10,439 bases of DNA from NCBI GenBank assembly GCA_030691225.1, contig JAUYES010000192.1, positions 1 to 10,439 on the forward strand, written 5' to 3'. Positions within the stretch are counted from its first letter, which is position 1. Each line of letters opens with the position of its first letter. The position numbers were made by a program, and so were the translations under genes. This document shows, one piece after another, positions 1 through 6,373 of the stretch. The notes below the pieces were generated by a model. The model was not told the origin of the DNA and ran no database searches. It saw only the letters and a list, made by a program, of their open reading frames with translations. Source of the stretch: Holophaga sp. Its GTDB lineage: Bacteria > Acidobacteriota > Holophagae > Holophagales > Holophagaceae.

Positions 1-444
1 GAGATTCGTCGCCTCATGGATGAGCATGGCGTTCACCAGACTTTTGAACTCTTCAAGGCCGATCTGGAGAAGCGTGGCGGAACCACCGAATTAAAGGGCC
101 GTGTGCGCACCGAAAAAATCTTCGACAAACTGCTCGCCGGCGCCTCGGTCAAAGAAGAACTCCTCGAAAAGGAAGCCTTCCAAGCCTTGATGGAACTCGA
201 ACGCAAGCGCGAGACCGGCGCCCCCGTGGCCCGTTTCGATGCGGGCGGCATGGAGGGCGGCGAACTGGAAGATCAGGAAGGTGGCGATCCCGATGCCGTG
301 AAGGCTGCCGAAGTGACAGACGCTGTTGTCGCGGAAGAAACGGCTGCTCCTGAATCGACGGAAGAAGTAGCCCCCAAGCCCAAGAAGTCCGCCAAGAAGG
401 CCGATGACGGCGAGAAGAAAACCAAGAAAGCCGAAAAGGCCTGA
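1..444 (+). CDS. tig: Trigger factor, C-terminal part (5' end outside window)
   Basis: The reading frame is open from base 1, so the gene starts upstream and only about the last 147 codons are visible. The first 60 or so residues (EIRRLMDEHG..., then GGTTELKGRVRTEKIFDKLL) resemble the helical C-terminal arm of trigger factor, where a short GG...LK.R.R.EK...LL motif precedes the family's usual end. Trigger factor is a ribosome-bound peptidyl-prolyl isomerase and chaperone for nascent chains. The protein then continues well past the usual end with an acidic, Ala/Glu-rich stretch and a final Lys/Ala/Pro-rich segment (PKPKKSAKKADDGEKKTKKA). This tail is low-complexity and probably disordered. The gene ends with TGA and is followed by a strong terminator, so it closes a transcription unit. 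The identification rests on a short conserved segment; the PPIase and ribosome-binding domains are not in view. Confidence 0.72.
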   Translation, partial: EIRRLMDEHGVHQTFELFKADLEKRGGTTELKGRVRTEKIFDKLLAGASVKEELLEKEAFQALMELERKRETGAPVARFDAGGMEGGELEDQEGGDPDAVKAAEVTDAVVAEETAAPESTEEVAPKPKKSAKKADDGEKKTKKAEKA

Positions 445-462
445 TAGCCTTTCGTTCCCCGA

Positions 463-491
463 ACAGGGCGCCCTTGGGCGCCCTGTTTTTT
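463..491 (+). terminator. Rho-independent terminator after tig
   Basis: An 11-bp perfect inverted repeat (ACAGGGCGCCC at 463-473, its complement at 476-486) forms a GC-rich hairpin with a tiny loop. It is followed directly by an uninterrupted T-run at 486-491. It lies 18 bp after the tig stop codon and about 30 bp before the mogA start, which separates the two genes transcriptionally. Confidence 0.93.
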
Positions 492-519
492 AAGCCATGC
501 TGGTGGTTCGGAGTCAAAG

Positions 520-1047
520 ATGAATGCACGAATTGGAATCATCACTGTGTCAGACCGGGCTTCCTCAGGGACCTACGAAGATCTGAGCGGGCCCGCGATT
601 CAGGCGACCCTGAAGGATTTTCTTAGCAGCCCTTGGGAAGCCTGCTACCGCTTGATCCCCGATGAAGGTCCGATGATTCAGGCCGCCTTGAAGGAACTCT
701 GCGATCGGGAAGGTTGCTGTCTAGTGCTCACCACGGGTGGCACAGGGCCGTCGCCGCGTGATGTGACACCGGAAGCCACCGAGGCCGTTTGCGACAAGCT
801 AATGCCGGGCTTTGGCGAGCAGATGCGAGCGGTGTCCCTTCGCTATGTGGCCACGGCCATTCTGTCCCGCCAGACGGCCGGGATTCGAGGTCAAAGCCTA
901 ATCATCAATCTCCCTGGCAAGCCCAAATCCATTCGGGAATGTCTGGAGGCGGTTTTTCCTGCGGTTCCCTATTGCGTGGATCTCATCGGAGGTCCACGGT
1001 TGGAGACCCACGAGGCCGTGATTCGCGCCTTCCGTCCCAAATCTTGA
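520..1047 (+). CDS. mogA: Molybdopterin adenylyltransferase MogA
   Basis: This 175-residue protein belongs to the MoaB/Mog family. The N-terminus (RIGIITVSDRASSGTYEDLSG) and the central TTGGTGPSPRDVTPEA motif at about residues 71-86 are the family signature for binding molybdopterin and nucleotide. The C-terminal INLPGKPKSIRECLEAVFP stretch (from about 129) is also typical. MogA adenylylates molybdopterin with ATP before molybdate insertion in cytoplasmic molybdenum cofactor synthesis. The length fits a compact MogA; MoaB is a close paralogue that cannot be excluded by eye, but the ITVSDRAS...GTYED start favours Mog. The ATG has a GGAG at 510-513 with a 6-nt spacer. The next gene starts 15 bp downstream, so the two are probably co-transcribed. 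No other molybdenum cofactor genes are nearby. Confidence 0.9.
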   Translation: MNARIGIITVSDRASSGTYEDLSGPAIQATLKDFLSSPWEACYRLIPDEGPMIQAALKELCDREGCCLVLTTGGTGPSPRDVTPEATEAVCDKLMPGFGEQMRAVSLRYVATAILSRQTAGIRGQSLIINLPGKPKSIRECLEAVFPAVPYCVDLIGGPRLETHEAVIRAFRPKS

Positions 1048-1062
1048 TTGAAGGAATCTGCC

Positions 1063-1500
1063 ATGTCCCAAAAGCTGCCCCAATCCTTCGCCACGCATCG
1101 TCGATTTGATCCTTGGTTTCACTTCGTGGCCTTTCCTATTTTCCTGGCAGCTTTCGTAATGGCCTGCATCCAGATGGCGCGTCGATGTGATTTGGCATCG
1201 ATGTGGGGATTGCTGGTGTCATTGGGTTTGCTGATTCTGTTCTTCCGCGTTCGAATCTATGCACTGCGCGTTCAGGATCGGGTGATTCGGCTGGAAGAAA
1301 CGCTTCGCATGAAGGCGCTACTGCCGGAAGCTTGGCATGTGCGCCTGCGCGAACTGAGCCCTGGCCAATTCGTGGGTTTGCGGTTTGCCTCCGACGAAGA
1401 AATTCCAGCGCTTGTGGAAGCTGCGCTCGAGGAAAAACTCAATGGCGAAGCCATCAAGAAGCGCATTCGCATTTGGCGTGGGGATGCCTTCAGGGTTTGA
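1063..1500 (+). CDS. DUF6526-like small membrane protein
   Basis: This is a 145-residue protein of unknown function. After a short N-terminus containing THRRFDPWFHF come two hydrophobic helices at about residues 18-38 and 47-65. The conserved-looking segment YALRVQDRVIRLEE follows, then a charged cytoplasmic C-terminal half ending in IRIWRGDAFRV. The HRRF.P.FHF opening and the YALRVQDRVIRLEE block match my memory of the DUF6526 family, which has no assigned role. I chose the ATG at 1063 over the in-frame TTG at 1048 because AAGGA at 1051-1055 sits 7 nt before it; the TTG abuts the mogA stop and would place this site inside the gene. The gene is probably translated from the mogA transcript. 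Confidence 0.75.
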   Translation: MSQKLPQSFATHRRFDPWFHFVAFPIFLAAFVMACIQMARRCDLASMWGLLVSLGLLILFFRVRIYALRVQDRVIRLEETLRMKALLPEAWHVRLRELSPGQFVGLRFASDEEIPALVEAALEEKLNGEAIKKRIRIWRGDAFRV

Positions 1501-1626
1501 AGGCCGATCTCAAGTGCACTCAAACTTGGTACGATAGTCGTTATACAACGGGCCTTGCCGAGACCTTTTGTTTCCATGCATCCCGCAACGCCAGGATGGG
1601 CGAGTGTTTCCGCGATAGTGCGAGTG

Positions 1627-1690
1627 TTTTTCTTGGCGCCCTTGGCGTCTTGGCGTTTCATCTTTTTCGATGGAACGAAACCGCCTCAGC
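1627..1690 (-). repeat. CGCCAAG-type intergenic repeat, copy 1
   Basis: On the minus strand this reads GAAACGCCAAGACGCCAAG followed by GGCGCCAAGAAAAA: three CGCCAAG units followed by an A-run. The part nearest the gene (a ..TTCCATCGAAAAAGATGAAA stretch) is also shared with the copy at 6275-6343. The repeat starts at the 3' end of the minus-strand gene that stops at 1686. It occupies the gap between two convergent genes, and the second copy sits in the same position and orientation relative to its own upstream gene. It has no coding potential. Confidence 0.65.
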
Positions 1691-2231
1691 GTGATTCCTG
1701 GTACCACCGCCACACCAGCCACGCACAGCACACCGTGATGCCGACCCACGCGAGTCGGCGCACGGTAGCGGCATAGACCAGATCCTTGGCAAGCACGCCC
1801 CAGCGGCCCAAGAGTGTGGCCCAGTCGTGTTCGCCACCGCCCACTAAGGGCAGGATCTGTTCACGGGCATCGGCGATGGAGCGGGCGATATTGAAACCGT
1901 TTTGGAAAAACCAAACACCCGCCAGCGCAGCACCTACGGCCTGTCGCTTGTACCAGCAGGATACGACTACCGCAGCTGGCACTAGCAGTTGCATCAGTGT
2001 GCCGCCCAGGAAGTGCAGCGTTTCACCAAAGGGGCTAAACAGCGGGTGCCCGGCTTCGTGAAACACGAGATTCAGGCTGTCGAGAACGGGAACCCAACCT
2101 TCTTCGCTGGTGACGTAAACCAGGAGCACTAGCGCAACCACAGTGAGAGCGCTCAGCAGTTTGGGAAGCGTAACCTTTTCCCAGGGGCTTTCCCAGATTT
2201 CACGGAGATGGTCGAGGGTTTCGGCGAACAT
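1686..2231 (-). CDS. Multi-pass membrane protein with HEAGH motif, putative metallopeptidase-like
   Basis: This 181-residue protein has a short charged N-terminus and hydrophobic segments at about residues 24-41, 75-93, 98-117 and 160-177. FHEAGHPLFSPFG at 57-69 contains an HExxH zinc-binding signature just before the second hydrophobic segment, as in intramembrane or membrane-associated M50-like peptidases. A second polar motif, GGGEHDW at 131-137, could supply further metal ligands. I do not recognise a named family with certainty. The motif and topology suggest a zinc-dependent membrane protein, but proteolysis is unproven. It is transcribed divergently from a matrixin-like metalloprotease 78 bp away, so the two may share regulation. 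No strong ribosome binding site precedes the ATG; a weak GGGATG lies about 8 nt upstream. Confidence 0.72.
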   Translation of the reverse strand: MFAETLDHLREIWESPWEKVTLPKLLSALTVVALVLLVYVTSEEGWVPVLDSLNLVFHEAGHPLFSPFGETLHFLGGTLMQLLVPAAVVVSCWYKRQAVGAALAGVWFFQNGFNIARSIADAREQILPLVGGGEHDWATLLGRWGVLAKDLVYAATVRRLAWVGITVCCAWLVWRWYQESR

Positions 2232-2309
2232 GCTGCATCATCCCGCACGCTCACGATTTCTGCGAGTGCCATTGGCCGCCAGCGCCGCCATCGTTATGCT
2301 TCTGGAATC

Positions 2310-3236
2310 ATGGTGCGAACGCTTCCAACGTCGATTTCCCACGGCCGCTATTGGCGGGTGGTGCTTTTACTCGTCGTTCTAATCGGCGGCCTGGTGGTGT
2401 ATGAACGCCAACGCCATCGCGCGGGGCCGCTCACCTATCGCATCGGCACCGTGGATCCGCGTTTTGGAATGAGTCGGGAGGAATTTGGGGAAGCTGTGGC
2501 CAGCGCAGCGGTCCTTTGGCAGCAGGCGGCTTCGAAGCCAATTTTCAAGGCCGATCATGCCGAAGGTGCCATGGAAATCAATCTGATCTATGACTACCGA
2601 CAAGAGGCCGCGGATCGGTTGAAGACCCTGGGGCTGAAGATCGAGAACACCAAGGGCTCGTACGACGAGATGAAGGCCCGCTTCGAAAGCCTAAAGCAGG
2701 ATTCCGATGCGCAGAACGCGAAGTTGACCCAGGATTTCGCCGACTACAACGCTCGGGTAGTCGCCTTCAATGGCCGCGCCACGGACGCTCGACGGCAGGG
2801 CGGGCTAGATGAAGCGGCAGCGATGCGGCTCGAATCGGAGCAACGCCTTTTGGGCCCCCAAAAGGAAGCATTGGTCCGCCGCCAGGAAGAATTAAAAACC
2901 ACCCTGGAAACCATGAAAGGCCTTGCGGCAGTTATCAATGACTTCGCCGCCAACCACAACCTGGATCTCGTGAACTACCGCGATACCGGCAGCCAACTGG
3001 GGCCGGAGTTTTCCGAAGGCATCTTTGAGCAAAAGGGCGCCCGCCGAACCATCACCATCTACCATTTTCCGAGCCATGACGGGCTGGTGCGCGTGCTCGC
3101 CCACGAACTCGGCCACGCGGTGGGTATCGGTCATTTGGAGAATCCCCAGGCCGTCATGCACCGGCTGATGAAGACCGAAAACCCTGAACTCACTGCCGAC
3201 GATGTGGCTGCACTGAAGGCCAAGCTGCGGCGCTGA
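2310..3236 (+). CDS. Membrane-anchored matrixin-like metalloprotease with coiled coil
   Basis: This is a 308-residue protein. A basic N-terminus is followed by one hydrophobic helix at about residues 15-31, probably a signal anchor that places the rest outside the cytoplasm. RIGTVDPRFGMSREEF (from 44) and INLIYDYRQ (about 89-97) match the opening of a bacterial matrixin-like family I recognise. A long charged helical region at about 97-215 (many K/E/Q/A, no prolines) looks like a coiled coil. The C-terminus carries HELGHAVGIGH at 265-275 (zinc ligands His265, His269 and His275, catalytic Glu266) and a Met-turn candidate VMH at 282-284, the metzincin signature. The reading frame can be extended upstream to 2208, but that part overlaps the divergent gene. 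The ATG at 2310 gives a clean N-terminus, although its site (CTGGA, short spacer) is weak. The substrate is unknown. Confidence 0.85.
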   Translation: MVRTLPTSISHGRYWRVVLLLVVLIGGLVVYERQRHRAGPLTYRIGTVDPRFGMSREEFGEAVASAAVLWQQAASKPIFKADHAEGAMEINLIYDYRQEAADRLKTLGLKIENTKGSYDEMKARFESLKQDSDAQNAKLTQDFADYNARVVAFNGRATDARRQGGLDEAAAMRLESEQRLLGPQKEALVRRQEELKTTLETMKGLAAVINDFAANHNLDLVNYRDTGSQLGPEFSEGIFEQKGARRTITIYHFPSHDGLVRVLAHELGHAVGIGHLENPQAVMHRLMKTENPELTADDVAALKAKLRR

Positions 3237-3283
3237 GGCCGATTAGGTTCAGCCTGGTGGGAGGATTTTTTTGAGCGTGGGGG

Positions 3284-3323
3284 TTGACAGTGATGAGTAT
3301 TAGAGCACTCTGTAATGCAGAGT
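3284..3323 (+). promoter_or_regulatory. Possible promoter/operator ahead of the GyrI-like operon
   Basis: A consensus -35 hexamer TTGACA lies at 3284-3289, about 90 bp before the next start codon. No good -10 box is found at 17 bp; the nearest, TGTAAT at 3311-3316, is 21 bp away. That box is inside a perfect 6-bp inverted repeat (ACTCTG 3307-3312, CAGAGT 3318-3323, loop TAATG), which could be an operator or a small hairpin. The position in a 142-bp gap before a likely operon supports a regulatory role, but the spacing is poor. Confidence 0.3.
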
Positions 3324-3378
3324 TCTCTTTGGTAATGGTGCCATGCGGAACTCCGACCCAGGCCTAAAGGAGGCCCCC

Positions 3379-3939
3379 ATGACCGCTACCCATTTCTTCC
3401 TCTCCCTTTGCTGCGCCACGCTGCTGGCGGGCGGCCCCGAGGCTCCCGGGAAGCTGCTGGAAAAGCCCACCTATTTCACGGGGCCAGCCGCCGTGCAGAC
3501 CTTTGCGGAAGGGGATTTCTTCTACGTGCCCGCCAAGACCACGCTGAAAGACATGCCCGTGCGCATGTTAGAGCTGGTGCCGCAGCTCTACAAGGGGCTG
3601 ATGGCCGTTGGTTTGCCGGGTCTTGGGCCCGTGCAGGTGGTCTACCACACCATGGATTCAGACCCGACCAAGGTGCTGGATATCGAGGTGGGCGTGATGG
3701 TGGCCAAGGGTACCCAGGCCTCCGCAGGGTGTCTGGTGCGCCATATGGCCCCGTTTACCTGTGTCACCACGGTATTCACGGGCTCCACTTCGAAGATCGG
3801 CAAGGTCTACGAAACGCTCTATCCAACCTTGCTGGCCGCAGGGAAAACACCCACCGCGGAGTCGCGCCAAATGGTGCTTTTCTGGGAAGGCGATACCTCC
3901 AGCAACAACATGCTCCTGGTTCAGATCGGTGTTCGGTAG
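3379..3939 (+). CDS. Exported GyrI-like (AraC effector-binding type) protein
   Basis: This 186-residue protein begins with a signal peptide-like segment (MTATHFFLSLCCATLLAGG) lacking a clear lipobox. The body resembles a GyrI-like small-molecule-binding domain. GPVQVVYHTMD (about 79-89), LDIEVGVMVAKG (about 97-108), a VTTVFTGSTSKIGKVYETLYPTLL stretch and a final LVQIGV strand follow the order usual for that fold. Such domains bind hydrophobic ligands, usually as the effector domain of a cytoplasmic regulator; here the domain stands alone and appears exported. The ATG at 3379 is chosen over the ATG at 3343 because TAAAGGAGG at 3365-3373 is an excellent ribosome binding site 5 nt upstream and the signal peptide then starts at the N-terminus. 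A membrane protein gene follows after 40 bp. Confidence 0.75.
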   Translation: MTATHFFLSLCCATLLAGGPEAPGKLLEKPTYFTGPAAVQTFAEGDFFYVPAKTTLKDMPVRMLELVPQLYKGLMAVGLPGLGPVQVVYHTMDSDPTKVLDIEVGVMVAKGTQASAGCLVRHMAPFTCVTTVFTGSTSKIGKVYETLYPTLLAAGKTPTAESRQMVLFWEGDTSSNNMLLVQIGVR

Positions 3940-3979
3940 CCACGCCCGATCTACACTGGGACCACTGACAGGAGAATGC

Positions 3980-4564
3980 ATGACCTCGATTAGTCCGGAA
4001 GAAGCCCGGGAGGCCCTGGCCGATATCGATCAGGTGGCGCGCCAAACCCGGCGGGTTGTGGCTGGCAGTCAAATGGGGCCCATTCTGCTGTTGTGGGGCG
4101 TGATCTGGATGATCGGTTTCACACTGAGTTTCCTGTTTCCCCGAGAGGCTGCGCGCATCTGGATGGTGCTCTCGGGGGCAGGGCTGCTCACGACTGCCGT
4201 GATCGGAATACGCCATCATCGCCAAAAAATGGTGGAAAGTGCTCAGGCCAGACAACTGATGGGGCAGCTCGCATGGTTCTGGTTGGCGGTCATGGCCTAT
4301 GCCATGGCGCTGACCTTACTGATTCCCCGGAAAAATGGCGTGGATGAGATGACCTTGATCGTCTGCATCATGATGCTGGCATACGTGCTGATGGGCATTT
4401 GGCTGAGGAGTCCCATTCTCGTGGTGATTGGATTGGTGGTCACGGTTGCCACCCTGGCGGGTCGAGCCTGGATTCCTCACCGGTATTTCATGCTCTGGAT
4501 GGCGGTGTTTGGTGGAGGCGGGCTTTTCTTTCCAGGTCTCTACGTAAAGCTGCGCTGGAAGTGA
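3980..4564 (+). CDS. Six-helix membrane protein of unknown function
   Basis: This 194-residue protein has a polar N-terminus of about 30 residues (MTSISPEEAREALADIDQVA) and about six hydrophobic segments near residues 33-53, 57-77, 96-115, 123-142, 145-162 and 168-186. No catalytic or transport motif is recognised. The frame is open upstream, but that part overlaps the previous gene out of frame. The ATG at 3980 has an ACAGGAG site 5 nt upstream and gives a sensible start. The gene lies between an exported ligand-binding protein and a winged-helix regulator whose ATG follows its stop by only 3 nt, which indicates translational coupling. Small membrane proteins of this sort are often encoded with a winged-helix regulator of this type; the role is otherwise unknown. 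Confidence 0.78.
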   Translation: MTSISPEEAREALADIDQVARQTRRVVAGSQMGPILLLWGVIWMIGFTLSFLFPREAARIWMVLSGAGLLTTAVIGIRHHRQKMVESAQARQLMGQLAWFWLAVMAYAMALTLLIPRKNGVDEMTLIVCIMMLAYVLMGIWLRSPILVVIGLVVTVATLAGRAWIPHRYFMLWMAVFGGGGLFFPGLYVKLRWK

Positions 4565-4567
4565 ACC

Positions 4568-4873
4568 ATGGCGGAACTTAACGAGGTCATTCACCAGACC
4601 GTTCGGTTGAGAATAGTCGCTGCCTTGGCGGCGCTTGAGGCCGATGCCCGGGTGGATTTCACGTACGTAAAGAATCTTTTGAAACTCTCCGATGGCAATC
4701 TCGGCGCCCATTTGATGAAGCTGGAAGAGGCCGGGTATTTGGTTCAAGAGAAGACCTTTGTGGAGCGCAAGCCTCGCACCTACTTGCATCTGACCACCGA
4801 AGGGCGAACTGCCTTTGAGCAGCATGTCGCGGCGCTGAAAGCGATCCTGGGTGACGGCAGCCTTGGCGGATAA
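4568..4873 (+). CDS. Small winged-helix transcriptional regulator (HTH_34-like)
   Basis: This 101-residue protein is essentially a single winged helix-turn-helix domain. IHQTVRLRIVAAL at about residues 8-20 is the first helix. FTYVKNLLKLSDGNLGAHLMKLEEAG (about 31-56) is the helix-turn-helix with the recognition helix around GNLGAHLMKLE. YLVQEKTFVERKPRTYLHLTTEGR (about 57-80) is the wing, with the RKPRT.L.LT.EGR signature typical of the PF13601-type (HTH_34) MarR/ArsR-like regulators. No ligand-binding domain is present. The ATG follows the membrane protein stop by 3 nt, with GGAAG 7 nt upstream. By analogy with similar pairs it probably regulates its own operon, including the membrane protein, but no operator could be assigned firmly. 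Confidence 0.88.
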   Translation: MAELNEVIHQTVRLRIVAALAALEADARVDFTYVKNLLKLSDGNLGAHLMKLEEAGYLVQEKTFVERKPRTYLHLTTEGRTAFEQHVAALKAILGDGSLGG

Positions 4874-5051
4874 GGGCAATGCCGCCAAATATCCCACGGC
4901 CAAGGAGCAAAGCGATTTCCTCCATCGGCTGGCAGCCCTGGATCCAGCCAACGGACAGATCCCGGTGAAAATCGAAGGCTTGCGGCAGGGCAAGAGCCCC
5001 TTCGCGGCGGTCAAGGCGGCCCCGGTCAAGGCAACCAAGAAAAAGAAATAG
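4851..5051 (+). CDS. Small hypothetical protein with Lys-rich C-terminus
   Basis: This 66-residue frame starts at a GTG inside the regulator gene (23-nt overlap, different frame) and continues 178 nt beyond its stop. The product (MTAALADKGNAAKYPTAKEQ..., ending VKAAPVKATKKKK) is soluble, has no recognised domain and ends in a basic tail. Codon use looks like the neighbouring genes, with G/C-rich third positions, which supports real coding. The ribosome binding site is poor, so expression would depend on coupling to the regulator. Alternatively, this could be the displaced C-terminus of a longer regulator after a frameshift; the two frames differ by one nucleotide step. The regulator domain already looks complete, which favours a separate small gene. 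Confidence 0.55.
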   Translation: MTAALADKGNAAKYPTAKEQSDFLHRLAALDPANGQIPVKIEGLRQGKSPFAAVKAAPVKATKKKK

Positions 5052-5102
5052 AGGAACCAACCTCATACGCGGTGAAATCGCTCCCCTGCGATAGCCTGGG
5101 GC

Positions 5103-6236
5103 ATGGTCTTGCCGGTGGTTCCCCTCGCTGTTCCTTTGGTCTTGCTCGCCTTGGTGGCTCTGGAATGGTGGCTCACGCTGGATAGGGTGAGGCATTTTCC
5201 CGAGCTGCCGGAACCCTCCGAGGCCCGACCCACCGTGTGCTTATGCATGCCAGTGCGGAACGAGGTATTCGAAATTGGTTCGGCCCTGGATTCCTGGCTC
5301 GATCAGGATTTTGCAAGCCTGCGCCTGGTGGTGATCGACGACGGTTCCACTGATGGCAGCACCCAGCTGCTTCAGGCCAGAGCCCTGGCGTTTCCGGATC
5401 GCCTTCAGGTGTTCCGAAACGACACGCTGCCGCCGGGGTGGTTGGGGAAGAACCATGCGCTTCACGTGGCCGTGCAGCAGCCCCAGGCCCGGGCGGCCGA
5501 TTGGTTGCTTTTTGTGGATGCGGATATTCACGCCCAACCTGATCTGCTGGCGCGCGCCATAGCCCATTTGGAAGCCAAGGGCGGGGATTTCTTGGCGCTG
5601 TGGCCCGCCATGAGGGTCGCGGGTTTTTGGGAACGGGTGGCCATTCCCTCGGCCTTTCTCATGATCCTGTGGGGCGTGCCGCCCCGGCGCGTCCAGGATC
5701 CCACCAGCCGCTTTGCCTTTGGCGCTGGAGCCTTTATTTTGGTGCGTCGGGCGGCCTACGACGCCATCGGCGGCCATGCTGCCGCCCCCTTGCTGGCCAT
5801 CGACGATGTGGGCTTGGCTATCCGCCTGAAGCAGGCAGGCTATGGCAATGCCCTCGCCAAAGGCGCTCCCCATCTCTGGTTGCGGCCTGCCCATGGGTTC
5901 GTGGAATTGGTCGCGAGTCTGCGAAAAAACGTTCTGGGACTGCCCGGCATGTTGCTTGTGGCGCCCTTCCTTTTTGCGCTGGCGTTGGTGTTCTTTTCCG
6001 CTCCGGTGTGGCTCATCCTGATGGGGCAAGCCTGGGCCGGAATCTTACTCTGGCTGGCGGTTACCGCCATGATTGGCCTTGCGCAGCTTCGTTTTTCCGG
6101 GGCGCGAATCGATGGCTGCTGGGCGCTCTGGCCCTTGGCGCTGGTTCCTACCCTGGCTGCCATCGTGCTTGCCGCCTGGGATCGACTGCGGGGCGTCAAC
6201 CGCTGGCGGGGAAGGGATGTGGTGCTGCACCCGTGA
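5103..6236 (+). CDS. Membrane-associated family 2 glycosyltransferase
   Basis: This 377-residue protein has an N-terminal hydrophobic helix (about 3-22), a GT2 catalytic domain and a C-terminal membrane region with helices near 284-305, 308-328 and 338-358. In the catalytic domain are PVRNE (50-54), VIDDGSTDGS (77-86, nucleotide-sugar binding), PPGWLGKNHAL (110-120), FVDADIH (137-143, the DxD-type metal site) and AIDDVGLAIRLKQAG (232-246, the likely catalytic Asp motif). The layout, in particular PPGW.GK..AL and the terminal WRGR, resembles hopanoid-associated HpnB-like and CrtQ-like transferases that modify lipids. The actual donor and acceptor cannot be read from the sequence, and no hopanoid or carotenoid genes are in the window. 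The ATG is the first after an in-frame stop, but the GGGG before it is very close to the codon, so initiation may be weak. Confidence 0.87.
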   Translation: MVLPVVPLAVPLVLLALVALEWWLTLDRVRHFPELPEPSEARPTVCLCMPVRNEVFEIGSALDSWLDQDFASLRLVVIDDGSTDGSTQLLQARALAFPDRLQVFRNDTLPPGWLGKNHALHVAVQQPQARAADWLLFVDADIHAQPDLLARAIAHLEAKGGDFLALWPAMRVAGFWERVAIPSAFLMILWGVPPRRVQDPTSRFAFGAGAFILVRRAAYDAIGGHAAAPLLAIDDVGLAIRLKQAGYGNALAKGAPHLWLRPAHGFVELVASLRKNVLGLPGMLLVAPFLFALALVFFSAPVWLILMGQAWAGILLWLAVTAMIGLAQLRFSGARIDGCWALWPLALVPTLAAIVLAAWDRLRGVNRWRGRDVVLHP

Positions 6237-6274
6237 GAGGAATTGGCTGAATGCCTGGGACGGGGAGTCTTTCG

Positions 6275-6343
6275 CTGAATGAAGAGGCTCTTCACTTCCA
6301 TTAAAAAAGACGAAACGCCAAGGTGTGAAGACGCCAAGAAAAA
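6275..6343 (+). repeat. CGCCAAG-type intergenic repeat, copy 2
   Basis: This reads GACGAAACGCCAAGG, a diverged spacer, then GACGCCAAGAAAAA. It is preceded by a CTTCCATTAAAAAAGA stretch and a short hairpin (TGAAGA 6280-6285, TCTTCA 6289-6294) followed by an A-rich run. It aligns along most of its length with the reverse complement of 1627-1690, including the flanking ..CATTxxAAAAAGA.GAAA segment. It lies about 40 bp after the glycosyltransferase stop codon, on the same strand as that gene. Confidence 0.62.
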
Positions 6344-6373
6344 TCTCATACCATGTTGCATTCAAAAAATGGA

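Noticed and set aside
1526..1547. Possible promoter TTGGTA...TATACA in the gap after the DUF6526-like gene
   Set aside because: The boxes are only 10 bp apart, and no plus-strand gene follows before 2310.
2208..2309. N-terminal extension of the matrixin-like protease to 2208
   Set aside because: It overlaps the divergent membrane protein gene and would put about 34 polar residues before the signal anchor; the ATG at 2310 fits better.
5241..6029. Long minus-strand frame (262 codons) inside the glycosyltransferase gene
   Set aside because: It is fully antisense to a gene with clear GT2 motifs. The product is rich in Gln, His, Gly and Arg, as expected from the complement of GC-rich coding DNA.
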